From: Frigidibacter sp. SD6-1
Lineage (GTDB): Bacteria > Pseudomonadota > Alphaproteobacteria > Rhodobacterales > Rhodobacteraceae
Reading direction: 5' to 3'
NCBI RefSeq assembly: GCF_030143255.1
Contig: NZ_JARJNR010000004.1
Location: forward strand, 62,001 to 126,000
Length of the DNA stretch: 64,000 bases
Numbering within the stretch: the stretch's first letter is position 1; each line of letters opens with the position of its first letter. The notes beneath the pieces were generated by a model. That model did not search any database and was not told where the DNA came from. It saw nothing but the letters and a program-made list of their open reading frames with translations. Position numbers and translations under genes: made by a program. Below, in pieces: positions 1 through 8,957 of this stretch.

Positions 1-642
1 GTCGCCGTCACCTTCTGTCCGCTCTGCAATACCGGCATGATCTTCGACCGCCGCCTTGGTGGGCGGACCTACAGTTTTGGCGTCTCGGGCCTTTTGCGGC
101 ATTCCGACATGATCATGTACGACCGCGAGACCGAAAGCTGGTGGCAACAGGCGCTGGGCGAGGGGATCGCCGGGCAGATGGCGGGCAAGCGCCTCACGCA
201 ACTGCCCGCCCGCATGGAAAGCTGGGGCGATTTTCGCCGCGCCCATCCCGACGGGCTGGTGATGGATGAACCCGACTGGCCGCGTGCCTATGGCAGCAAC
301 CCTTACGTGGGCTATGACAGCGCAGCGCGGCCCTTCCTTTATACCGGCGACGACCCGCCGCACGGTATCGCGCCCCTTGCCCGCGTGGTGCGGGTGGGCA
401 ATCGCGCCTGGCCGATGGAACGGGTGGTGGCCGCCGGGACCCTGACCGAGGCCGGCGTGACCTTGTCCTGGACCGGCGGCCAGGCCTCGGCGCTTGACGA
501 GAAGGCAATCGGCAAGGGCCGCGACGTGGGCAGCGTGCGGGTCACCGATCCCGCGACCGGGCGCGACCTCGTCCACGACCTGCCCTTCGCCTTTGCCTTT
601 CACGCCTTCCACCCGCAGGGGGAATGGATGCTCGGGCGGTGA
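1..642 (+). CDS. DUF3179 domain-containing protein, 5' truncated by window edge
   Basis: The frame is open from the first base, so the true start lies outside the window; the visible part is 213 residues. It begins with a Cys-x-x-Cys segment (CPLCNTGM) and continues with the GRTYSFGVSG and LRHSDMIMYDRETESWW blocks that I associate with DUF3179 proteins, whose biochemical role is not established. A putative metal or redox role for the two cysteines is inference. The ATG at 37 is internal to the conserved block and is not the start. It converges on the next gene, with 9 bases between the stop codons. Confidence 0.8.
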   Translation, partial: VAVTFCPLCNTGMIFDRRLGGRTYSFGVSGLLRHSDMIMYDRETESWWQQALGEGIAGQMAGKRLTQLPARMESWGDFRRAHPDGLVMDEPDWPRAYGSNPYVGYDSAARPFLYTGDDPPHGIAPLARVVRVGNRAWPMERVVAAGTLTEAGVTLSWTGGQASALDEKAIGKGRDVGSVRVTDPATGRDLVHDLPFAFAFHAFHPQGEWMLGR

Positions 643-651
643 CGTCGGCGA

Positions 652-1011
652 TCAGCCGCCGGGACGGCATTCCAGGACGAAAGCAAGCGATTTTGCGGGA
701 ATGTAAGTGCTTTCCGCCAGCTTGCAGCCTGATCGCGCCTGAATGTTGCGAAGCGCAGCCTGCACCGCACTGTCGTCGCTCAGCGGGTTCCCTTCGGCAT
801 CAAAGGCCATACCGTGCTTGTAGCGTACCTTGCCCTTGAACTTCACGTCCTCGTCGATGACGAAAATGAAACTCCCGCCCGTGTAGACTTCGTTCGAGTT
901 GAAGGGCGCGCGGCTGATAGCAAGTTGCGTTTCCGGTGACAGCGGGAAATCCGCGAGACACGGGACAGGCACGGTCAGCGCAAGCAGAATCGCGAAAATC
1001 CGTCTCATCAT
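652..1011 (-). CDS. Small exported hypothetical protein
   Basis: A 119-residue protein of unknown function. Residues 1-20 are a clear Sec signal peptide: a positive start (MMRR), a hydrophobic core (IFAILLALTVPVP) and a likely cleavage after Cys-Leu-Ala. The mature part is about 100 residues with two cysteines (one in SGCKL, one in LECRP) that could form a periplasmic disulfide. It starts 1 base after the tyrS stop and probably shares its transcript. I recognise no family; the call rests on the signal peptide, the coupling to tyrS and normal composition. Confidence 0.6.
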   Translation of the reverse strand: MMRRIFAILLALTVPVPCLADFPLSPETQLAISRAPFNSNEVYTGGSFIFVIDEDVKFKGKVRYKHGMAFDAEGNPLSDDSAVQAALRNIQARSGCKLAESTYIPAKSLAFVLECRPGG

Positions 1012-1012
1012 C

Positions 1013-2263
1013 TCAGTCCATCACCACCAAAGCATGGCGTTTCTTGCCCGCCGTCAGCTTCAGGGGCCCGGCCAGATGGCTCGCGCCGAGCCTGAGCCCC
1101 GCATCCGTCACCGGCTCGTCGTTCAGCCGCGCGCCGCCTTCCTGGATCAGGCGTTTGGCATCCTTGCCCGAGGCGGCAAGGCCGGTCCGTACGAACAGCT
1201 GGACGATGCCCAGACCTTCCGCCGCCTCCTCGGCACTGACACGCAAGGTCGGCAGGTCATCGCCCACGCCGCCCTTCTCGAACACCTCGCGCGCGGTCGC
1301 TTCCGCCGCCGCCGCCGCTTCCGGCCCATGGGCAAGCGTCGTCACCTCATTGGCCAGCACGATCTTCGCCGCATTGATCTCCGACCCGCCAAGCGCTCCC
1401 AGCCGGTCGCACTCCTCGACGGGCAGCTCGGTGTACAGCTTCAGGAAACGGCCCACGTCCGCATCGGTCGTGTTCCGCCAGTACTGCCAGAACGCGTAGG
1501 GGCTGAACATGTCGGCGTTCAGCCAGACCGCGCCCGACTGTGACTTGCCCATCTTCTTGCCGTCCGAGGTGGTCAGAAGATGCGAGGTCAGGCCATAGAT
1601 TTCCCGGTCGAGCACCCGCCGCGTCAGGTCGATCCCGTTGACGATATTGCCCCACTGGTCGGACCCGCCCATCTGCAACAGGCAGCCATAGCGCCGGTTC
1701 AGCTCCAGAAAGTCATAGGCCTGCAGGATCATGTAGTTGAATTCGAGGAACGAGAGCGATTGTTCGCGATCCAGCCGCGATTTCACGCTTTCGAACGACA
1801 GCATCCGGTTGACCGAGAAATGCCGCCCGATATCGCGTAGGAAATCTAGGTAGTTCAGACTGTCCAGCCATTCGGCATTGTTCAGCATCAAGGCGTCGCC
1901 GGGCTTGTCGCCGAAGGTGACATAGGCCGAAAACACCCGCTTGATCCCGGCGATATTGTCGTCGATCTGCGCGGGCGTCAGCAGGGGCCGCTCCTCCGCA
2001 CGGAAGGACGGATCGCCCACCTTCGTCGTGCCGCCGCCCATCAGGACCAGCGGCTTGTGCCCGGTCTTCTGCAACCACCGCAGCATCATGATCTGGATGA
2101 GCGATCCGACATGCAGCGACTTCGCCGTCGCGTCAAAGCCGATATAGGCCGGCACGACCCCCTTCACCAAAGCCTCGTCCAGCCCCTGATAATCGGTGCA
2201 ATCGGCCAGGAAGCCGCGCTCGATCATCACGCGCATGAAATCCGATTTCGGGTGGTAGGTCAT
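1013..2263 (-). CDS. tyrS: Tyrosyl-tRNA synthetase
   Basis: Attaches tyrosine to tRNA-Tyr in the cytoplasm. The 416-residue product has class I signatures: the HIGH-equivalent KSLHVGSL at about residues 49-55 and the KMSKS-equivalent GKKMGKS at 235-241. The tyrosine-site block [10 protein letters not shown] lies at 198-207, and a C-terminal S4-like RNA-binding domain ([11 protein letters not shown]) follows from about 350. Length is normal for the bacterial enzyme. I chose the ATG at 2263 because AGGA lies just upstream; an in-frame ATG at 2278 would add five residues. Longer in-frame extensions overlap the divergent anmK and are not credible. Confidence 0.97.
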   Translation of the reverse strand: MTYHPKSDFMRVMIERGFLADCTDYQGLDEALVKGVVPAYIGFDATAKSLHVGSLIQIMMLRWLQKTGHKPLVLMGGGTTKVGDPSFRAEERPLLTPAQIDDNIAGIKRVFSAYVTFGDKPGDALMLNNAEWLDSLNYLDFLRDIGRHFSVNRMLSFESVKSRLDREQSLSFLEFNYMILQAYDFLELNRRYGCLLQMGGSDQWGNIVNGIDLTRRVLDREIYGLTSHLLTTSDGKKMGKSQSGAVWLNADMFSPYAFWQYWRNTTDADVGRFLKLYTELPVEECDRLGALGGSEINAAKIVLANEVTTLAHGPEAAAAAEATAREVFEKGGVGDDLPTLRVSAEEAAEGLGIVQLFVRTGLAASGKDAKRLIQEGGARLNDEPVTDAGLRLGASHLAGPLKLTAGKKRHALVVMD

Positions 2264-2325
2264 CGTCCTATCGTCCATTCTGTTGACAGTGGCGGTATAT
2301 CGGCGCCTTGGGCGCGAGGAAAGGG

Positions 2326-3432
2326 ATGATGAAGGGGCAGGCACTCTGGGCCTTGGGCACCATGTCCGGGACCTCGCTCGACGGGGTCGATGCGGCCATG
2401 ATCCGGACCGACGGGCACGAGATATTCGAGTTCGGCACGACCGCCTACCGTCCCTATACCGACGCCGAACGCGCGACCCTGCGCGCCGCCCTCGGCCGCT
2501 GGCCGGGCGAGCCGGGGGTGGCCGAGGCGGCGGAAGTGGTTGAAACCGCGCATGCGGAGCTTCTCGCACGTTTCACCGGTGCCGATCTCGTGGGATTCCA
2601 CGGCCAGACGCTCGCCCATGACCCGGCCCGGCGCGGCACCCATCAGGCAGGCGAAGGCGCGCTGCTGGCCGAGGCTTTGGGCTTGCCGGTCGTCTGGGAT
2701 TTCCGCTCGGCCGACGTGGGCCTGGGCGGGCAGGGCGCGCCGCTTGCGCCCTTCTTCCACCATGCGCTCGCCCGCCTCACCGGCGCTGAAAGGCCTGTGG
2801 TCTTTCTCAACCTCGGCGGCGTCGGCAACGTGACCTGGGTTGATCCGTCCATCCCCGACCCCGACAAGCCGGGCGCCTGCGTCGCCTTCGACACCGGCCC
2901 CGCCAATGCGCCGATCAACGACTACATGCGCCTGCGGCTCGGAAAGGAACGCGACGAGGCGGGCGCGCTTGCGGCGAAGGGCAGGGTCGATGCCCGCATC
3001 GTCCGCACCTTCCTAACCCATCCCTATTTCCTGAAAGTCCCGCCGAAATCGCTCGACCGGAACGATTTTCACACGCTCCTGAAATCGGTTCGCACCCGCA
3101 CCATCCCGAACGCCGTCGCCACCCTCACGGCCTGCGCCGCCGCCGCCGTGGCGGCAGGCTTCTCCCAATTTCCAAGCCCGCCCGAGGCGGTCCTCGTCTC
3201 AGGCGGCGGGCGGCATAACAGAACACTGATGAAGATGCTGGCCGACCGGCTTCCCTGTCCGGTCAAGCCGGTCGAGGCGGCGGGTCTCAATGGCGACATG
3301 CTGGAAGCGCAGGCCTTCGCCTATCTCGCGGTCCGGGTTCTGAACGGCCTGCCGACCTCCTGCCCGGAAACCACCGGCGCCCGCATGGCGGTTGGCGGCG
3401 GCCAGGTCAGCCGCCCGACCGTGCCCGCCTGA
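2326..3432 (+). CDS. anmK: Anhydro-N-acetylmuramic acid kinase
   Basis: Phosphorylates and hydrolyses 1,6-anhydro-N-acetylmuramic acid to MurNAc-6-phosphate during cell-wall recycling. The 368-residue product begins with the diagnostic nucleotide-binding loop [14 protein letters not shown]. It also carries the family blocks [35 protein letters not shown] and LVSGGGRHN. Start ATG 2326 (or the adjacent ATG 2329) is preceded by GAGGAAAGG. It is divergent from tyrS, an arrangement I recall from several Rhodobacterales, and its 3' end overlaps the convergent rarD by 26 bases. Confidence 0.95.
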   Translation: MMKGQALWALGTMSGTSLDGVDAAMIRTDGHEIFEFGTTAYRPYTDAERATLRAALGRWPGEPGVAEAAEVVETAHAELLARFTGADLVGFHGQTLAHDPARRGTHQAGEGALLAEALGLPVVWDFRSADVGLGGQGAPLAPFFHHALARLTGAERPVVFLNLGGVGNVTWVDPSIPDPDKPGACVAFDTGPANAPINDYMRLRLGKERDEAGALAAKGRVDARIVRTFLTHPYFLKVPPKSLDRNDFHTLLKSVRTRTIPNAVATLTACAAAAVAAGFSQFPSPPEAVLVSGGGRHNRTLMKMLADRLPCPVKPVEAAGLNGDMLEAQAFAYLAVRVLNGLPTSCPETTGARMAVGGGQVSRPTVPA

Positions 3433-4342
3433 CGCCCGCCTGCCGGATCAGTGCCATCGAATAGATCGCCAAGGCCGCCCAGATCATCGGGAAAGCGATG
3501 GCCTTGCCCCGCCCGAACGGCTCGCCGAAGAGGAAGACGGCGGTCAGGAAGATCATCGTCGGCGCGATATATTGCATGATGCCGATGGTCGAGAGCCTCA
3601 AGAGTTTCGCGCCGTTGGCATAGACCATCAGCGGCACGGCGGTGACGAGCCCGCAGCCCGCCAGAAGCGCCGTATCGGTCCAGGCGCCGCCGAAAGCCAC
3701 CGGCGCGCCGGTCGCCGCCCGCCAGGCCAAATAGCCAAGCGCCAAGGGCAGAAGCAGGATCACCTCAAGCGCGAAACCCTGGTTGGGGCCGATCGGCAGC
3801 GATTTCTTGAAATAGGCATAGATCCCCCAGGTCAGCGTCAGGCTGAGCGCCACCAGAGGCAGCCGCCCGGCTTCCCAGGTCAGGACGCCGACTGCCAGTG
3901 TGGCCAGAAGGATCGCGAGTTTCTGCATCCCGTCCAGCCGCTCGCCCAGAAGGACGGCACCCAGGAAGACGCTGAACAAGGGGTTGATGTAATAGCCAAG
4001 GGCGGCGTCCAGCGCATGCCCGCTTTGGACCGCCCAGACATAGATGCCCCAGTTGATCGAAATGAACCCCGCCGTTACCGCCGCCATGCCAAGCATCCTC
4101 GGGGTCTTTAGCGCCGCCGTCAGATCCGCCGTCCGGCCAAGCCAGAGAAGGATCAGGAGCGCCACCGGCACCGACCAGATCACCCGATGCGCCAGAACCT
4201 CCAGCGTCGGGATATGGGCCATCGCCTTCATGTACAGGGGCAGGAAGCCCCAGAGCACATAGGCGGCCAGCGCGAACAAGAAGCCGCGCAGCGAATCCTC
4301 GTTCTGAGCCATGGGCTGTCGGCTTGCATTCGTCTCGGTCAT
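3407..4342 (-). CDS. rarD: RarD-type EamA-family transporter
   Basis: A 311-residue inner-membrane protein of the drug/metabolite transporter superfamily with about ten predicted hydrophobic helices. RarD-like blocks are visible: [14 protein letters not shown] near the N terminus, [32 protein letters not shown], and [11 protein letters not shown] with FLFGEPF near the C terminus. The substrate is unknown for the family in general, although RarD was first linked to chloramphenicol sensitivity. It converges on anmK. The bases upstream of its start lead within 60 bp into the IS3 fragment, so it marks the conserved edge of the accessory island. Confidence 0.88.
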   Translation of the reverse strand: MTETNASRQPMAQNEDSLRGFLFALAAYVLWGFLPLYMKAMAHIPTLEVLAHRVIWSVPVALLILLWLGRTADLTAALKTPRMLGMAAVTAGFISINWGIYVWAVQSGHALDAALGYYINPLFSVFLGAVLLGERLDGMQKLAILLATLAVGVLTWEAGRLPLVALSLTLTWGIYAYFKKSLPIGPNQGFALEVILLLPLALGYLAWRAATGAPVAFGGAWTDTALLAGCGLVTAVPLMVYANGAKLLRLSTIGIMQYIAPTMIFLTAVFLFGEPFGRGKAIAFPMIWAALAIYSMALIRQAGVRRARSGG

Positions 4343-4401
4343 GTCGGCGTCCTACGCCCCGTCGCACCCGGGCGCCACCCGGAACTTTGAGGTGCCCCTA
4401 G

Positions 4402-4731
4402 ATTTGTAGACGCTTTGCCCCCTACGGCTACCGCAAGCTCGCCGACGATCTGCGTGACCAAGGCGAGCACGTTTCGGAGAACCGGGTGGCACGGCTGGCA
4501 TCAATGGCCGGGATAGCCGCGCAGGTTGGCTACAAGCGCCGTCCCGGCCGCTATGGCGGTAAGCCCGCCGTCCTCGTGAACAACACCCTGGACCGGCAGT
4601 TTGAGGTCGATGCGCCCGACAGGGGCTGGGTGACCGACATCACCTACATCAAGACCCAGGAGAGCTGGTTGTATCTTTCGGTCGTGATCGATCTGTTCTC
4701 GCGACGCGTGGTCGGCTGGTCCGCCCAGCCG
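4402..4731 (+). mobile_element. IS3-family transposase (OrfB) internal fragment
   Basis: The frame encodes [38 protein letters not shown], then [12 protein letters not shown] and [14 protein letters not shown]. These are the HTH-to-DDE part of an IS3-group OrfB. The first two catalytic aspartates are present, in WVTD and VVID. An in-frame TAG at 4399-4401 precedes the fragment, and homology stops after GWSAQP near 4731, where the sequence switches to a hydantoinase gene on the other strand. About 110 of some 280 residues remain, without the final Glu region, OrfA or recognisable terminal repeats, so it is inactive. Confidence 0.85.
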
Positions 4732-4867
4732 CTTCGGAAATACCGACCGAAAGGTCGTATCTCGTCGTCAGAGCTTTCGCCTTTGCCACAAGGCCATGGT
4801 CTTCGCACCAGAGAACGGCATCCGTATATCTCCCGCCGGTATCGGTGCCGAGATAGAGCTGATCCAT
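4732..4867 (-). pseudogene. Hydantoinase/oxoprolinase N-terminal fragment
   Basis: Minus-strand frame starting at ATG 4867, 30 bases after the stop of the MttB-like gene. It encodes [28 protein letters not shown] and DLSVGISEA. This matches the start of HyuA/oxoprolinase-family proteins, whose ATP-dependent N-terminal domain begins with a GTDTGGT-type phosphate loop; Arg replaces the usual Thr after the second Gly. After about 46 residues it runs into the antisense of the IS3 fragment, so roughly 90 percent or more of the gene is missing. It was the last gene of the island operon before truncation. Confidence 0.75.
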
Positions 4868-4897
4868 GATGGGTGAGCTGCCCCTCGATCCGCCCTC

Positions 4898-6145
4898 TCA
4901 TACCGCAACTCTCCGGCGCAGGGCGGCCGCCACGTCGACATCCAGAGGTTTGGGCGGTGCGACGGGTTCGGTCCCCCGTCCGCACATCTCGCGGAGAGCC
5001 CTCTCGTCACGCTCGAACTTGCCAAACGATACGCATCGGCCCTGTTCAAGCCATCCGGCAGCATGGAGGATGAAGTCAGCGCCGGCAGCTATTGCTATCG
5101 ATGTTGCGCGGCCACCCTCGTAGCCGGCTTGCGCGTCGTCGATGTTCGCTGATGTCACTCCACCGTCGCCACGCGCGGGGATGCCGAGCCGTCTTGCCAG
5201 TTGTACCGAATAGATCTGCACGAGATCCGACACCGGATCGCCGAAGACGGGCACCATGGTCCGCATGGAGAATGGGATAGCGAAGAGACCGAAAACGACC
5301 GGGGTTCCCGGGTGCCAGAGCTGCGACAAAGCCAGTCCTGCAAGCGTCTCCGCGTAGCCCTGGATCAGGGCCCCTGCAACCGTTGTCGGCGCTGTCGCCC
5401 CCATCATCATGTAGGATGTCACCATCAGCCCCTGACGGCGCTTGGCGATAGCTCTGAGGCATTTCAGCGGGTTCGCCTTGTATGTTAGGGGCGGCGTTGC
5501 ATTGATCAAGTGCAATAGATCGCATTCGCCCTCGCTACTCCCCCGATCGATCGCCAGGCTCGCCATGTCGATAACCGCTTCAGCCGCCTCGGACGATGCA
5601 ACGCTGCCCATGAAGGGCTTGTCAGAGCACTCCAGGTGCGCGAGGGCCATTTGTATCGGCCTCTCCGGTTCGGGCAGCTCGTTCAACACGCAGATCATGT
5701 GCCCGGTGTTCGACAAGGCAGGAGATTGGTGCGCAAGAGCAACCAGCTCCCTGTAGTCGCGCAGCGCGCCCATGCTGCGCCGGCCATCGGCATACTGAAG
5801 GTTCGGTGCCCCGTAGATCGGCGCGAAGACTTGCGGAGCATGCTCGCCGATGATCGTGTCATGAACCGGGTTTCTGGCGCGAAGCCTGAAGGATTTCGGC
5901 GCCGAGGCACGGATCACGGAACGCAGCCAGGCACCGTCGAGGAAAACGCGATCCTCTTTGACCGACATGCCCTGTGACCGCCACATGTCCAGCGTTTCAG
6001 GATCACCTTCAAACCGGAGGCCGACTTCCTCAAGAATCCGGTCGGTACCACGCTCGATCTGATCCAGTTGAAGTGAGTCAACTGGCGAGAGATTGCAAAG
6101 CCGGCGGTCCTTTTGTGGCAGAGGCTGCATTGTTTCTTCACGCAT
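4898..6145 (-). CDS. MttB-family (trimethylamine methyltransferase-like) protein, shortened C-terminal region
   Basis: Member of the MttB superfamily, TIM-barrel enzymes that move methyl groups from quaternary or tertiary amines to a corrinoid protein. Visible blocks: RILEEVGLRFEGDPET, FAPIYGAPNLQ, DKPFMGSV, LINATPPLTY, MMMGATAPTTVAGAL, GTPVVFGLFAI and DAQAGYEGG. No in-frame TAG, so it belongs to the non-pyrrolysine majority. At 415 residues it is shorter than the roughly 480-520 I expect. After HAAGWLEQG it passes quickly to a PPKPLD tail, without the GPGGHFLG-type segment. No corrinoid protein gene is visible. The start may instead be ATG 6130; 6145 overlaps the preceding gene by 8 bases. 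Confidence 0.78.
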   Translation of the reverse strand: MREETMQPLPQKDRRLCNLSPVDSLQLDQIERGTDRILEEVGLRFEGDPETLDMWRSQGMSVKEDRVFLDGAWLRSVIRASAPKSFRLRARNPVHDTIIGEHAPQVFAPIYGAPNLQYADGRRSMGALRDYRELVALAHQSPALSNTGHMICVLNELPEPERPIQMALAHLECSDKPFMGSVASSEAAEAVIDMASLAIDRGSSEGECDLLHLINATPPLTYKANPLKCLRAIAKRRQGLMVTSYMMMGATAPTTVAGALIQGYAETLAGLALSQLWHPGTPVVFGLFAIPFSMRTMVPVFGDPVSDLVQIYSVQLARRLGIPARGDGGVTSANIDDAQAGYEGGRATSIAIAAGADFILHAAGWLEQGRCVSFGKFERDERALREMCGRGTEPVAPPKPLDVDVAAALRRRVAV

Positions 6146-6941
6146 CGCGAGAAAAAGCCCACACGATCAAGGCATCGTAATACGGATCGCTCGCGATGCC
6201 GACAGTCTGGCACGAGAGCTTGGCAAGGCCCGCTCGTTGGGCGCACCTCTCGGACAGCTCGCATCCGAGATAGCGGTTGTCATGCTCTTCCTTCTCGATG
6301 AAGGCTGCGCTGCGGATCCAGTCGGCACCGACCAACCTGCCGCCTGGCTCAAGCCTTGCTGCTGCGGCCAAGAAGGCTTCTTCATATCTGTGGGAGTCCG
6401 CTGCCAGGCCGAAACAGCCAATGGCCGTAATCAGGTCGAAACCTGACCTTCCCTCTGGCAGAGCCCATGGTTTTAGGCAATCCATGACGTGGAAGTCCCA
6501 TTTCAGAGATCGGATCGCGCTTAAATCGTCTTCCGTCTTTCCCGTGATCTCCAGCCCATCCTTGTAGCATTGCGGCAATTCCGATCCATCCTTGAACAGA
6601 GACAGGACGTGCAATGCCTCCGGCACCAGATCGCAGGCAGCAACAGCTTGTGGCGCGTTGACACCTGTCGCCCAGAATAGAGTTGTGACACCAGCTCCTA
6701 GGTCAATCCAGTTCCTGGGCGTTCCTCCCAGTTCCTTGAGGGCTTGCAATATCTCCTCCACCCCCTGTCCGGGGATTAGGCATTCGTTGAAATATCGCTG
6801 CCGATAGTCCTCAAAATAGGCGATATGGTCTGCGCTGAAAGATGTCGTGGGAATATCGTCCAAGCGACGGTACGAACGGTCAAGGCTACCGTCTTTTTCC
6901 TTCAGCCACCCGCCGATTGCTTCAACCCGGCCCTCAGCCAT
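6138..6941 (-). CDS. Class I SAM-dependent methyltransferase, NNMT/PNMT/TEMT-like
   Basis: A 267-residue Rossmann-fold methyltransferase. The SAM-binding motif I is WIDLGAGVTT at residues 78-87. It is followed by an acidic motif II in ACDLVPEALHVL, then a long insertion with conserved aromatic and charged residues, and later FDLITAIGCFGLAA and GGRLVGADWI. The N-terminal SYRR and YFEDYRQRYF region and the spacing resemble the nicotinamide/phenylethanolamine/thioether N- and S-methyltransferase group, so an amine substrate is plausible but not proven. It overlaps the MFS gene upstream and the MttB gene downstream by 8 bases each, implying translational coupling. Confidence 0.75.
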   Translation of the reverse strand: MAEGRVEAIGGWLKEKDGSLDRSYRRLDDIPTTSFSADHIAYFEDYRQRYFNECLIPGQGVEEILQALKELGGTPRNWIDLGAGVTTLFWATGVNAPQAVAACDLVPEALHVLSLFKDGSELPQCYKDGLEITGKTEDDLSAIRSLKWDFHVMDCLKPWALPEGRSGFDLITAIGCFGLAADSHRYEEAFLAAAARLEPGGRLVGADWIRSAAFIEKEEHDNRYLGCELSERCAQRAGLAKLSCQTVGIASDPYYDALIVWAFSRDA

Positions 6942-8172
6942 TGGCGGGGACCGCTTCGCCGAAAGCGCGCTGCTCGCTCGGCATTAACATACTCAGCACG
7001 GCCGAGGCGACCGCCGCGCCCAGCATGACCATGTAGATCGGCTCGAACGATCCCGATGATACCTTGAGCGCGCCGCCCAGAATATTCCCTACGATCCCGC
7101 CCAGGCCGAGCGCAATATTCCCGAAAGCGAAAACCAAAGCCGCGCTGCCCTGCCCGAAGACATGGCTGATATAGGCCGGAACCAAGCCGAAGATTGCATA
7201 GAATGTGATCCCGAACGTCACCGCAGCGATGTAGAGAAATTCATAGCTGGCCCCTCCTGTCGCGTTGAGGAGAAGCGCACAGGAACCAGCGAGTACCGCA
7301 TAGGTGAGGATCATCGCGATCCGGACCGTGATCCGATCCGCGAGCCAGCCAACGGCAAAACCGCTCACCATCCCGACAACGCCGATGATGCGCCACATAT
7401 GGGCGGCTGTCTCGGCAGAATATCCCGCTTCGGCTTGAAGGAATGCAGAGAGATAGGTCTGGTAGGGCATGCAGGAAAGCCCGTTCAGGAACATCATGAA
7501 CAGGATCGCGGCGGTCAGCGCCTTGGGCAGCGCCTTCACGCGGGAGGCCACGGATACGCGTTCCGTCAAGGCGTCCTTGGCCGTTTCGCCCTTCGCACTC
7601 CGCAGACGCAACATTGCAACCAGGGCGAGCAATCCCACAAGAACGCCCGTCGCCAGCCAGAGAGACCGCCATCCCTGTTGCGGCAATAGGGTAGTCAGAA
7701 GGAAGCTGTTGATGAACACCCCATAGCTGGTCCCCGACGACATGAGACCAAGTGCCTTGCCCTGATGTTCCTTCGAGATGTGGTCTCTTGCGACTTCGAC
7801 CATCGGAACCCAGATCGCCGCGGCGGCACCGCCGAGGACCGTCAGGCAGATCGCCATCGCGATGATGTTGGGCGCAACAGCCAGCCCAAGAAGACCTATC
7901 GCACAAAGCGAGATCGAACCCAGGATCATCGGCATCGCACCGAACCGCACGGTCAGAAAGCCTGCGAGCAGGGCGCAGATCATGAAGCCTGCCTGAACGA
8001 AGCCGGAGATCGTCCCCATCGTTCCGTAGGAAAATGGAATGTCGAGGCGAACAGATTCGACCATCGCCGGGAACAGATACATCCCGAAGCCGTATGTAGC
8101 GGCGATGAAGGCGGTGAAAAGCAGCGTCGTCTCAACGCTTTTGCGGCTGCCTGATGACATGGTGTTTCCCAT
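6934..8172 (-). CDS. MFS transporter
   Basis: A 412-residue major facilitator superfamily membrane protein with about twelve hydrophobic segments. The loop after helix 2 (GFLTVRFGAM) and the equivalent loop in the second half (GWLADRITVRIAM) are the two half-repeats of the MFS signature. Substrate and direction cannot be read from the sequence. Its place inside a biosynthesis-like operon between two methyltransferase genes suggests export of the product (inference). The start ATG overlaps the TAA of the preceding methyltransferase by one base (TAATG), and its end overlaps the next gene by 8 bases. Confidence 0.85.
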   Translation of the reverse strand: MGNTMSSGSRKSVETTLLFTAFIAATYGFGMYLFPAMVESVRLDIPFSYGTMGTISGFVQAGFMICALLAGFLTVRFGAMPMILGSISLCAIGLLGLAVAPNIIAMAICLTVLGGAAAAIWVPMVEVARDHISKEHQGKALGLMSSGTSYGVFINSFLLTTLLPQQGWRSLWLATGVLVGLLALVAMLRLRSAKGETAKDALTERVSVASRVKALPKALTAAILFMMFLNGLSCMPYQTYLSAFLQAEAGYSAETAAHMWRIIGVVGMVSGFAVGWLADRITVRIAMILTYAVLAGSCALLLNATGGASYEFLYIAAVTFGITFYAIFGLVPAYISHVFGQGSAALVFAFGNIALGLGGIVGNILGGALKVSSGSFEPIYMVMLGAAVASAVLSMLMPSEQRAFGEAVPANG

Positions 8173-8957
8173 TACGAAAGCGAGTTTGATTTCCGATACA
8201 TTGCGAGCAGGCGTGGCGATAGATCTGAAACTGGCGAGCCATCATAGTCGCCACAGACAGATTCAAGCGTCATCCCATCGGGAGTGGCCGGGCCGAACCA
8301 GCCGGGGTCGTAGCGATAGAGGCGCATTTCCGAGCGCCAGCTCTCCACCCCATGAAGTTTGTCTTTAATTTCATAGGCGAGCCGCAGCAGGATTGATGCG
8401 TCATCCTGGCGCTGCGCCGACTGACGGGTCAACCTGGAGCCATCAGGCAGGTCTCGGGTCCAATCCACGCCCCAGGCATCATCTTCACGGGACGCATTGA
8501 AATAGTCGGGATCAGCCGCGGCTGGTCCTGGCCCGGCGCGAAATGTCGCGACATCAACGAACAGCAATCCACCCTCGACCAAATGCGCCGAAACTGCTGC
8601 AAGGGCCTCCATTCCTTCAGATGGTGGCAGAAGCTGGAGCGCTTCGCGCGGGATGATCGCCAGGTCGACACTTCTGCCAAGGTCGAGTGTCCGCATGTTC
8701 TGGACTTCGGTGTGGATGTGGATAGAGCCATTTGATGCTCTTGCCGCGACGGCCGCCTTTGCGACCATCGCAGGCTCCAGGTCCACCAAAGTCAGTTCCG
8801 CGGCTTTTCGCGCAATCCTTCCCGACAAGCGACCGGCCCCGCAAGGCACTTCAAGCACCCTGAGCCCGCCAGCGCCGAGGAGCGTGTCGACAAACGCGAA
8901 GTCCCGTTCCTCGACATACTCGACCTCATAGACTTTGGCGCGATCACTATACGGCAT
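8172..8957 (-). CDS. Class I SAM-dependent methyltransferase
   Basis: A 261-residue protein with a methyltransf_25-like core: motif I LEVPCGAGRLSG at about residues 35-46, acidic residue in TLVDLEPAM, and the late strand LVEGGLLFVDVATF. The C-terminal half (SWRSEMRLYRYDP, then MTLESVCGDYDGSPV) matches the tail of small-molecule methyltransferases of this type. The substrate is unknown. ATG 8957 (MPYSDRAKVYE) is preferred; an in-frame start at 8969 adds four residues. Either start overlaps the 3' end of the upstream dehydrogenase-like gene, indicating one operon. Confidence 0.8.
   Translation of the reverse strand: MPYSDRAKVYEVEYVEERDFAFVDTLLGAGGLRVLEVPCGAGRLSGRIARKAAELTLVDLEPAMVAKAAVAARASNGSIHIHTEVQNMRTLDLGRSVDLAIIPREALQLLPPSEGMEALAAVSAHLVEGGLLFVDVATFRAGPGPAAADPDYFNASREDDAWGVDWTRDLPDGSRLTRQSAQRQDDASILLRLAYEIKDKLHGVESWRSEMRLYRYDPGWFGPATPDGMTLESVCGDYDGSPVSDLSPRLLAMYRKSNSLS

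Noticed and set aside
2283-2301. TTGACA at 2283-2288 with TATATC at 2296-2301 as a promoter between tyrS and anmK
   Set aside because: The spacing of 7 bases is too short for sigma-70, and no -10 box is seen at 16-18 bases.
2263-2569. N-terminal extension of tyrS to 2569
   Set aside because: The added residues are Arg/Pro-rich and overlap the divergent anmK gene; a Shine-Dalgarno supports ATG 2263.
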